Source: CAZUGH01 sp964619785
GTDB lineage: Bacteria; Bacillota; Clostridia; Lachnospirales; Lachnospiraceae
Reading direction: 5' to 3'
DNA length: 11,446 nt
NCBI GenBank assembly: GCA_964619785.1
Contig: CAZUGH010000059.1
Coordinates: 1 to 11,446, forward strand
The notes below the pieces were generated by a model. That model saw only the letters and a program-made list of their open reading frames with translations. It made no database searches and was not told where the DNA came from. The position numbers and the translations under genes are program-made. Positions 1-5,802 of the stretch are shown here, one piece after another. Position 1 is the first letter of the stretch. Every line of letters starts with the position of its first letter.

Positions 1-212
1 TCTCTTCTTCCCTTTGCAAATGCACAGTTACATGTAGACCTTTTCGGATGGCTTTTATCAATCTCAACATCATAGATTTCCCCATTGCTACCAGAAACCT
101 TGCCCTTATATTTATCCCAGTTTATCTGTTCCCAAGAGATTACTTTCTTTTCCTCACAATAATCGATACCCCGCCAAACAGAGTTTCCGCTTGCGATTTC
201 TATCATATCCAT
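1..212 (-). CDS. SWIM zinc-finger family protein, N-terminal part (runs off the window)
   Basis: An open frame reads from ATG at 212 off the window's left edge: 70 codons, no stop. A strong SD (AGGAGGG, 220-226) lies 7 nt upstream of the ATG, which fixes the start. The protein opens MDMIEIASGNSVWRGIDY and ends at the edge with STCNCAFAKGRR. The Cys-x-Cys pair (C61, C63) followed by a small/basic stretch is the first half of a SWIM zinc finger (CxC...CxH); the second Cys-x-His would fall just outside the window. SWIM modules bind zinc and are thought to mediate DNA or protein contacts; the role of these short bacterial SWIM proteins is not established. The gene sits 3' of the decayed MerR gene, with its own promoter candidate. 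The family call rests on the N-terminal similarity I recall plus the CxC motif, because the rest is not visible. Confidence 0.72.
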   Translation of the reverse strand, partial: MDMIEIASGNSVWRGIDYCEEKKVISWEQINWDKYKGKVSGSNGEIYDVEIDKSHPKRSTCNCAFAKGRR

Positions 213-236
213 ATGGTAGCCCTCCTTTATACTCCC

Positions 237-265
237 ATTTTAACATCTTTTCTCCAAAATTCCAA
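237..265 (-). promoter_or_regulatory. Candidate sigma-A promoter for the SWIM protein gene
   Basis: On the minus strand TTGGAA (260-265) is followed after 17 bp by TAAAAT (237-242), with a TG one base before the -10 (extended -10). Predicted initiation near 230 leaves a leader of about 18 nt that just includes the SD at 220-226. It lies downstream of the MerR remnant's stop. Confidence 0.45.
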
Positions 266-307
266 ATCCATCCACATGCCCTCATTGTCTACCATCTCAT
301 GACTTCG

Positions 308-692
308 TCATTCGATGATGGACAGTCGCCACATTGCTTTCATTGCATCTTGTTCCTCTGCTTTTGTTCTATCTTTTGCTTTCCCTACGAATTCCTTATA
401 CTCTTTCGTGGTTCCCCACTGTGCCTTCGCACGTTCTGTATACTCGTCGATTTTGCGAGTATCAAATGCTGTCAAATCCAGGGCTTTCGATAATCTTGTT
501 AATCTCTTTCAAGGGAAATTCAAGCTCGCGGAACAACAAAATCTGTTGCAGCTTCTCAAGTGCTGTATCGTCATACAGTCTATATCCTGATTCCGTGTAT
601 TTGGTCGGATGCAGCAATCCGATTTTGTCGTAATATTGGAGAGTGCGTATACTCACTCCGGTCAATTTACTTACCTCGTTTACTGTTCTCAT
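308..692 (-). pseudogene. MerR-family regulator (TipAS type), internally deleted and frameshifted
   Basis: Translation from ATG 692 (purine-rich SD GGAAGGGGG just upstream) gives an intact MerR winged-helix DNA-binding domain: MRTVNEVSKLTGVSIRTLQY, then YYDKIGLLHPTKYTESGYR and a first dimerisation helix. It stops at 462 after only 76 residues. From about 480 another minus-strand frame carries the missing C-terminal family signature (LDLTAFDTRKIDEYTERAKA, then QWGTTKEYKEFVGKAKDRT), typical of the start of a TipAS-like effector domain, and ends with TGA at 308-310. Intact homologues have roughly 35 residues of coiled-coil linker between these blocks and about 80 more TipAS residues after. The gene therefore appears to have lost the linker, with a frame change, and most of the sensor domain. 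A 76-residue DNA-binding stub could still be made and could bind its operator, but without dimerisation and effector sensing. Intact relatives usually control drug-response genes. Family call firm; functional loss inferred. Confidence 0.8.
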
Positions 693-720
693 GTTTTATT
701 TCCCCCTTCCGTGTAATTAC

Positions 721-751
721 AATATAAACTATGACGTAACGTAGGAGTCAA
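721..751 (-). promoter_or_regulatory. MerR-type promoter/operator with 19-bp spacer upstream of the MerR remnant
   Basis: TTGACT (746-751) and TATATT (721-726) are separated by 19 bp on the minus strand, the long spacer characteristic of promoters that MerR proteins untwist. The spacer contains an imperfect palindrome centred on one base: ACTCCTACGT-T-ACGTCATAGT (7 of 10 positions symmetric). The element sits 28 bp upstream of the regulator's ATG, as expected for autoregulation. Spacing and symmetry are seen directly; MerR binding is inferred. Confidence 0.65.
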
Positions 752-849
752 GGCCTTTTTATATATTTTTGATTTTCTTATCGTTCTCCAAACAATTCCC
801 GTGTATTCTTCATGCGCTCAACAATTGGTACCTACATTTTACCACATAT

Positions 850-880
850 TAAAAAAAGTCCCTCATTTTCGAGAGACTTT
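850..880 (-). terminator. Intrinsic terminator after the DUF2798 gene
   Basis: The minus strand reads AAGTCTCTC, a GAAAAT loop, then GAGGGACTT followed by more T (T run 851-857). The stem has nine pairs including one G-U. It lies 12 nt past the TAG stop of the DUF2798 gene and separates that gene from the MerR promoter. Confidence 0.85.
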
Positions 881-892
881 TCAACAATTCCT

Positions 893-1336
893 CTATTTAA
901 AAATAAACCGGAAAACAAACCTGACAAACGGTCCGCAATAAAACATCTGGTACAAAATCGCCATTGGAAAATTCATTGCCCACGTCTGAATCCATGTTCC
1001 AAAGCTTGGTTCTTTGAAAAGAAGTGTTGCAATCAAGCTCATAACCGGGCACATGATGCAGCAGATGCAGATGGAAATGGCATAGGTGATAAACTGTGGT
1101 CTATCATCTGGTTTCATCACCGTAAAAGCGAGCATTTTCGCAAGTTTACCAACAACAAAAAATTCTAGTATGAATGCAATCGGAACCATGATTGGCATTT
1201 CATGAAGTGCGGCGACGAACGTAAATCCGGATACTCCGTGTGTGTTCAGTGCAACATTGTACACAATCATTCCGTACACCATTACCGTTGCCATAATGGC
1301 TGTGAATATAACATCTTGAAACTTATTTTTTGGCAT
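893..1336 (-). CDS. DUF2798 family small integral membrane protein
   Basis: A 147-residue protein starting MPKNKFQDVIFTAIMATVMV. Four hydrophobic segments are visible at about 8-29, 47-66, 81-106 and 115-140. The NxxxHGVSG...AALHEMP region and the later GTWIQTWAMNFPMA segment resemble the tandem two-helix repeats of the DUF2798 family, whose function is unknown. The start at 1336 is chosen because CAGGAGGA (1343-1350) lies 6 nt upstream. The in-frame ATG at 1381 would add 15 residues but has no SD and lies inside the leader hairpin. The gene has its own promoter and terminator, so it is probably monocistronic, although no clear terminator separates it from the permease gene upstream. Expression may be limited by the hairpin at 1343-1390. 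No catalytic residues are recognisable; transport or membrane-stress roles would be guesses. Confidence 0.82.
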   Translation of the reverse strand: MPKNKFQDVIFTAIMATVMVYGMIVYNVALNTHGVSGFTFVAALHEMPIMVPIAFILEFFVVGKLAKMLAFTVMKPDDRPQFITYAISICICCIMCPVMSLIATLLFKEPSFGTWIQTWAMNFPMAILYQMFYCGPFVRFVFRFIFK

Positions 1337-1342
1337 AAAATA

Positions 1343-1390
1343 TCCTCCTGAAGATAATCTAAATGTGTTGTTCGTTATCATCCAGGAGGA
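1343..1390 (-). promoter_or_regulatory. 5'-leader hairpin that would sequester the DUF2798 Shine-Dalgarno
   Basis: In the mRNA, TCCTCCTG (1383-1390) is perfectly complementary to CAGGAGGA (1343-1350), which is the ribosome binding site. Pairing continues inward through G-U and A-U, then after a single bulged U a further GATAA/TTATC helix, giving about 15 pairs closed by a loop of 17 nt. The start codon lies 6 nt beyond the hairpin. Folding would hide the SD completely, as in RNA thermometers or leaders opened by a trans-acting factor. The complementarity is direct observation; regulation is inferred. Confidence 0.6.
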
Positions 1391-1433
1391 GTGTGCGTTT
1401 CCAATTAATTACCATATTCTGTTTTGCTGTGTC

Positions 1434-1463
1434 ATTATAGCATAAACAAATCTGAAATGTAAG
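1434..1463 (-). promoter_or_regulatory. Promoter of the DUF2798 gene (extended -10)
   Basis: The minus strand has a perfect TATAAT (1434-1439) preceded by TGC, i.e. an extended -10, and a fair -35 CTTACA (1458-1463) at 18 bp. Predicted initiation near 1427 gives a leader of about 90 nt, long enough to contain the hairpin at 1343-1390. It begins just after the permease stop codon. Confidence 0.65.
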
Positions 1464-1470
1464 CCCTAAT

Positions 1471-2726
1471 TTATATCAGATAAATAATAACCGCTGTAAC
1501 GGTACTTGTGAGTCCCACGAGCGCTTCATATGGAATCAACTTCATTCGATCTTTAATACTCATGTTCACCGAGCCTCCCGTTTCATGGAAGAATGAACCA
1601 TGTGGAAGTGAATCAATCACGGTACTACCTGCATGTACCATAGCACCTGCCGCAATGGCTGAGACTCCCTCGGACAGCAAGGTTGGCGCAAATGTCTGGG
1701 ATGCAATTGTTGCTCCCGCTGTAGTCGATGCTGTTGCGCCTGCCATGAGAATTCCCGATAATGGAGCAAGTACGAAAGCTGGCATATTCATGTATTCTAG
1801 CAACTGAATTACATCAAATTGTAGCGCGGAGGCTTTAATAATTCCAGCAATTGTTCCTGTTCCAATTAAGAGAATGGACACACCGATGACTTTACCCAAT
1901 CCAAACTCTGTAATTTTCACAAGAGACTTTGCATTGCCCGTCACCAAGACACACAAGATTCCGCCAAGCGGCAAAGCGACCAATGGATCAATGCTGATTC
2001 CGAAGATTGGGCGGAGAGCCAGCATAAGGATAACAACGAGCGGGCCTAGTATCGCCGTGAAAAATCCCGGCGTTTTTCCCTCTTTTCCTTCTCTACATCG
2101 GCTGCCATGATGATATCTGTCTTTTTCTTGGCCAGCATGGATGAGAGAAGAATCGTTACCATAAGCGCACATAATGCCGGGATAATATTTTTCATCATAA
2201 GAGATGTTAGGTCAACGCCAAAGGCTTCCGATGCTGCAATCGTGTTTGGATTTGGGGAAATGATATTACCAGCCTTTCCACCACCAATCATGGCAAGCAA
2301 AACGCCACCCTTTGACAATCCTGCTTTTTCACCAATCGCAAGACCAATTGGTGCAACTGTAATAACTGAAATGTCAACAAATACACCTACTGCACAAATA
2401 ATCATTGTTGCAATTGAGATTGCTGCGACTGCTCTTTTTTGACCCAGCTTATCCACAATTGTTTCTGCAATTTTCTCTGCAGAACCCGTTTTAATCAGAG
2501 CTCCTGCCAAAACACCCGATGTCATAATACGTAAAACCGATGACATCATTCCCTGAGCTCCTGTCACCATTGTATCTACTGTCGTTGTGATTCCACCGCC
2601 ACCTACAAGACCACCGATAAGCGCGCCCAAAATCAAGCTATACGCAGGTTGAACTTTTCGAATAATTAATATAATCGCTACCACCAACCCAACTAGGGCA
2701 CCGATTGTGCTAAAATCATATGTCAT
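1471..2726 (-). pseudogene. GntP-family gluconate/glycerate-type permease, single-base frameshift
   Basis: Restored across the frameshift, the product is about 418 residues, the normal GntP length, with a run of roughly 12 hydrophobic segments. GntP hallmarks include the GGGKAGNIISPNPNTIAASE block in the first half and HAGSTVIDSLPHGSFFHETGG near the C-terminus. The frame from ATG 2726 (SD AAAGGAG) reads through ...AADVEKEKREK (residue 218) and then leaves the family at a run of five A (plus-strand T run 2073-2077), stopping at 2046. One extra A restores REK-TPGFFTAILGPL and 200 further conserved residues ending at TAA 1471. The lesion falls in the central cytoplasmic loop. The family imports gluconate or related organic acids by proton symport. 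Lying 12 nt downstream of glycerate kinase, this member probably imports glycerate or a diacid. A homopolymer location makes a sequencing error a serious alternative to a true mutation. Confidence 0.87.
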
Positions 2727-2738
2727 AATAATCTCCTT

Positions 2739-3872
2739 TTAAATTGTCAGCAAACGAAAGACCTGCTCTGTCGTTGCAATCATATTTTTCCTGGCATTCT
2801 CAGATTCCATTGCCTCTTCAAGCGAAACGACACCTCGCAAAATAGGAAAATAAGCGTCTATTCCTTTATCGTTGCAAATGCGTGCGTCTTCTGTGACACA
2901 TCCGGCAAATGCAATTACCTTTTTCCCGTACTGCTTTGCGATATTCGCTACACCAATTGGCGCTTTTCCCATTACTGTCTGTCCATCGAGACGTCCCTCA
3001 CCTGTAATAACCACATCCGCATCTCGAATATAGTCCTCTAGCTTCGTTTCTTCTAGTACAATCTTGATTCCTGATTCCAAAACTGCATTTGTATAAGTCA
3101 GGAACGCAAACCCAAGTCCACCTGCTGCTCCAGTTCCAGCCTGGTTCGCATTTGCCTTTGGAAATTTTTCTTTGGACAATGCCGCATAATACGCCAGCCA
3201 TTTATCCATCTGCATAATCATCGTTGGTGTTGCTCCCTTTTGCGGACCATAGATTGCACTGCACCCCTTCTCTCCGCAGAGAGTGTTTGTCACATCACAG
3301 GCAATTCTAAAATCACACTCTGACAATTCGGGTAAAATATTGTCATCCGTTATCGACTCAATTTCCTTAAGTCCATTCGCCCCAAAGCAAACCTGATGTC
3401 CTTCTTTATCTAAAATCCCATACCCCAACGCCTGTAACATTCCAATTCCACCATCATTTGTTGCGCTTCCACCAATTCCCACGATGAAATGGCGACATCC
3501 CTTTATAATGGCATCCTTAATCGTCTCTCCCACACCATATGTAGTTGTATGAAGAGGATTTCTCTGTTTCTCATCAATCAACGTAATACCGGCAGCTCCC
3601 GACATCTCTACGATTGCTGTCTTACCATCACCTAAAATTCCGTATTGGCATGTCACCTTGTCACCCAGCGGACCAGTCACCGACACTTGCTCCATATGAC
3701 CATTCATCCCCAGCGTCAAAGCCTCAACTGTACCTTCTCCTCCATCTGCGAGCGGGCGAACAGATACCGACGCATCCGCGCAAACATTCAAAACACCCTG
3801 TCGGATTGCATCCCCTGCCTCTAGAGAAGACAAACTACCTTTCAAAGAATCAATTGCTACTACAACCTTCAT
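2739..3872 (-). CDS. glxK: Type 2 glycerate kinase
   Basis: The 377-residue protein matches the family's usual length of about 380. It carries the expected signatures in order: DSLKGS (8-13), LADGGEGT (41-48), GIGGSATNDGG (132-142), GTGAAGGLGFA (247-257) and TGEGRLDGQT (290-299). It phosphorylates D-glycerate with ATP to 2- or 3-phosphoglycerate (type 2 enzymes usually make 2-phosphoglycerate), feeding lower glycolysis; cytosolic. The ATG at 3872 has GGAGG six nucleotides upstream. It is the first gene of a minus-strand operon with the GntP permease 12 nt downstream, and is divergent from cdaR, the classic arrangement for glycerate or aldarate use. The frame is intact with no odd residues. 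The symbol garK would be equally acceptable; sequence alone does not tell which pathway supplies glycerate. Confidence 0.95.
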   Translation of the reverse strand: MKVVVAIDSLKGSLSSLEAGDAIRQGVLNVCADASVSVRPLADGGEGTVEALTLGMNGHMEQVSVTGPLGDKVTCQYGILGDGKTAIVEMSGAAGITLIDEKQRNPLHTTTYGVGETIKDAIIKGCRHFIVGIGGSATNDGGIGMLQALGYGILDKEGHQVCFGANGLKEIESITDDNILPELSECDFRIACDVTNTLCGEKGCSAIYGPQKGATPTMIMQMDKWLAYYAALSKEKFPKANANQAGTGAAGGLGFAFLTYTNAVLESGIKIVLEETKLEDYIRDADVVITGEGRLDGQTVMGKAPIGVANIAKQYGKKVIAFAGCVTEDARICNDKGIDAYFPILRGVVSLEEAMESENARKNMIATTEQVFRLLTI

Positions 3873-3953
3873 AAACTACCTCCATTCTGAGCAACTTGTT
3901 GTTCTCGTTTTCTTATGAATACATAATACAAAACCTTTCAACAGAATAATATA

Positions 3954-4012
3954 TTATATGTAACATATTTAATTGTATATATTTCTATATTTATGTTACA
4001 ATAAACATATAA
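3954..4012. promoter_or_regulatory. Candidate CdaR operator region between glxK and cdaR
   Basis: The AT-rich 161-bp divergent intergenic region contains nested inverted repeats. TTATATG (3954-3960) mirrors CATATAA (4006-4012). TGTAACA (3959-3965) mirrors TGTTACA (3994-4000), with centres about 35 bp apart, roughly 3.3 helical turns. The right half overlaps the cdaR -10. This suits a dimeric regulator controlling both directions. I saw no convincing -35/-10 pair for glxK itself; the best is TTGAAA near 3936-3941 with a poor -10. Confidence 0.35.
3973..4002 (+). promoter_or_regulatory. Promoter of cdaR
   Basis: TTGTAT (3973-3978) and TACAAT (3997-4002) are 18 bp apart, and TGT before the -10 makes it an extended -10. 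Initiation near 4009 leaves a leader of about 25 nt to the ATG at 4034. A second TATAAT at 4008-4013 lacks a good -35. Confidence 0.5.
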
Positions 4013-4033
4013 TCTATAGAAATGGGGATTCTT

Positions 4034-5116
4034 ATGGCACAACAGGTTTCACAAAAAATAGCCCAGCAAATCGTTGAAAGCGTCAAGGATGTCTGTGGCC
4101 AGGATGTTAACTTTATCGATACCGAGGGTAAGATTTTCGCAAGTACGAACAAGAAAAGAATTGGTGATTATCATGAGATTGGTCATCAAGTCTATCTCAC
4201 CAAAGAAGCTATTGAGGTGGATGCAGACAACAGTTTCTACGGCACCAATAAGGGCGTGAATATCCCTTTTCAATATAATGGAAAAACAATATGCGTAGTT
4301 GGTATTAGCGGCGTTCCAGACGAAGTGCGCAAGTATGCCTATTTAGCTCAAAAAATCACTTCACTGATTCTTCGTGAACACGAACTTGACACTCAGAGCA
4401 ACAATAAAAAAGCACAGATTAATTACATCATCCATTCCCTAATTACCAATCAGCATATGAATGAGCAGTTTCTATCCGATTCATTGACAGCTCTACATAT
4501 TGATTCTGGGGAAATGTATCGCACCCTGGTGATTCACCTAAATTCTCGTTATAATCCCTCAAACCTGTCAATGGTAGAACAACGCATATACCAGGTTTTT
4601 GATACTATCGGTTCTAAACTGTATACCTTCAATTATCCTAATGAATACATCATTTTATTAACAAACCAAATGCTAGATCATTGGAAATATCTCTTTGATA
4701 AATTAGCAAGTGAGTATGCAGATTTTATCAAAATTGGAATCGGAAGCAGCATGCCCCTTCTGCGTCAAAACCAGTCTTATGATGCCGCGCAGATTTCCCT
4801 TCACAGCATGAAAGCTGGAAGTACCAATATTGCCTGTTTTGATGAATTAGACCTAGAGATACTATTAGGCAGCATAACAGAAGATGCCAGAACTTATTAT
4901 CTCAAGAAGACAATCGACGCATTATCCTCAAGCGAAATCGATTTACTTTATTTATACTTTACACACGACATGTCATTGAAAAAGACAAGTGATGCTGCTT
5001 TTTTGCATAAAAACACACTGCAATATCGTCTGGATAAAATATGGCGAACGACCGGATATAATCCTCGTTCCTTCCAGGATGCTGCAGTGTTATATATGGC
5101 GCTGAAACTTTCATGA
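4034..5116 (+). CDS. cdaR: CdaR-family sugar diacid/glycerate utilisation regulator
   Basis: A 360-residue protein from MAQQVSQKIAQQIVESV. The ATG at 4034 is preferred because GGGG (4024-4027) lies 6 nt upstream; the ATG at 4022 has no SD and adds four residues. Residues about 5-118 match the CdaR sugar-diacid recognition domain (VNFIDTEGKIFASTNKKRIG, then a GVNIPF segment and GISGVPDEVRKY). A middle GGDEF-like region follows. Residues about 298-360 form the PucR/CdaR-type C-terminal helix-turn-helix (DMSLKKTSDAAFLHKNTLQY then RLDKIWRTTGYNP). Family members activate transport and catabolic genes in response to glycerate, galactarate or glucarate. It is divergent from glxK-gntP, its likely targets, and probably autoregulated through the repeats at 3954-4012. 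Its TGA overlaps the pnuC stop on the other strand. The frame is intact. Confidence 0.92.
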   Translation: MAQQVSQKIAQQIVESVKDVCGQDVNFIDTEGKIFASTNKKRIGDYHEIGHQVYLTKEAIEVDADNSFYGTNKGVNIPFQYNGKTICVVGISGVPDEVRKYAYLAQKITSLILREHELDTQSNNKKAQINYIIHSLITNQHMNEQFLSDSLTALHIDSGEMYRTLVIHLNSRYNPSNLSMVEQRIYQVFDTIGSKLYTFNYPNEYIILLTNQMLDHWKYLFDKLASEYADFIKIGIGSSMPLLRQNQSYDAAQISLHSMKAGSTNIACFDELDLEILLGSITEDARTYYLKKTIDALSSSEIDLLYLYFTHDMSLKKTSDAAFLHKNTLQYRLDKIWRTTGYNPRSFQDAAVLYMALKLS

Positions 5117-5794
5117 TTCATTTTCCTCTTGTCTGTGCTTCATCCTCATCCAATTCACATAGCCATATATATCATTGATGAGAAAAACGCCAAAGCACAG
5201 CACCATCGGCAAAAAGCTAATATCCACAATACTCGCCATGGTCCATAAAACCATCAACACAATATCATTCATCGCATACGCCAACGCATAATAATGGCTA
5301 CGTAAAACCGTTAGTGCAGATGCCAAAAAGCTTGTCGTAATAGAAAATGTACTGACATTCAGATTCGCCGTATTAAGATATCTCAGTATAAAAAAGAAAA
5401 TCACCGTGGCACCAATCGTTGCAATCGCCAATCCAGCCACTTTCTTAACATTCATCGAGCCGACTTTCACCTCTGCTTTACCCTTTTGATAAGGATTTTT
5501 CAACCACTGGTATGCAGCGACCGCTGCTGTCGGCGCCGTCATGCCAAGATATGTGATCATTTCGCCATAATACCTAGAGCGATATGAAATCACCGCATAG
5601 ATTATCGAAAATATAATCGTCATAATCTGTCCAATGGGATGCCCCTTTGCTAAAAAGATAAGCATCGTTGCTCCCAATAATGACGCAATCAGTGTCAAAA
5701 CATCTCTATGTGGATTACATCCAAAGATTACAGAAATCATTCCACAGGAGCAAAACCATAGAATAATCTCAAATTTAGTAAAATACCGTAACAT
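5111..5794 (-). CDS. pnuC: PnuC-family nicotinamide riboside/mononucleotide transporter
   Basis: A 227-residue protein starting MLRYFTKFEIILWFCSCGMI, with about seven hydrophobic segments. Family landmarks are the GHPIGQIMTIIFSIIYAVIS and YRSRYYGEMITYLGMTAPTA stretches, and the C-terminal HYYALAYAMNDIVLMVLW motif, whose Asn-Asp and Trp are typical of PnuC. It facilitates uptake of a vitamin B3 nucleoside, trapped inside by phosphorylation for NAD synthesis. The start at 5794 is set by the SD AGGAGG, which overlaps the TAG of the MATE gene; the upstream in-frame extension to 5887 lies inside that gene. With 8 nt between stop and start, the two are an operon and probably translationally coupled. 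No NAD riboswitch is visible. The 3' end overlaps cdaR's stop in convergent orientation. The frame is intact. Confidence 0.88.
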   Translation of the reverse strand: MLRYFTKFEIILWFCSCGMISVIFGCNPHRDVLTLIASLLGATMLIFLAKGHPIGQIMTIIFSIIYAVISYRSRYYGEMITYLGMTAPTAAVAAYQWLKNPYQKGKAEVKVGSMNVKKVAGLAIATIGATVIFFFILRYLNTANLNVSTFSITTSFLASALTVLRSHYYALAYAMNDIVLMVLWTMASIVDISFLPMVLCFGVFLINDIYGYVNWMRMKHRQEENES

Positions 5795-5802
5795 ACAGCC
5801 TC

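Noticed and set aside
812..1168. Plus-strand frames of 60-137 codons opposite the minus-strand genes (for example 812-1168, 1508-1807, 2107-2442, 10457-10870)
   Set aside because: They lie antisense to well-supported genes, lack SDs and show composition expected of shadow frames.
1337..1381. Longer DUF2798 start at ATG 1381
   Set aside because: It has no SD and lies inside the SD-sequestering hairpin. ATG 1336 has an ideal SD and gives the usual N-terminus.
1448..1481. ATCTGA...TCAGAT inverted repeat as terminator for the GntP gene
   Set aside because: It has only 6 AT-rich pairs, a loop of about 20 nt and no proper U-tract. It overlaps the DUF2798 promoter -35.
2068..2080. Canonical -1 slippery heptamer in the GntP gene
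   Set aside because: The run reads AGG GAA AAA CGC. It does not fit X-XXY-YYZ with re-pairing in both sites, and the hairpin starts without the usual spacer. Kept only as a weak alternative.
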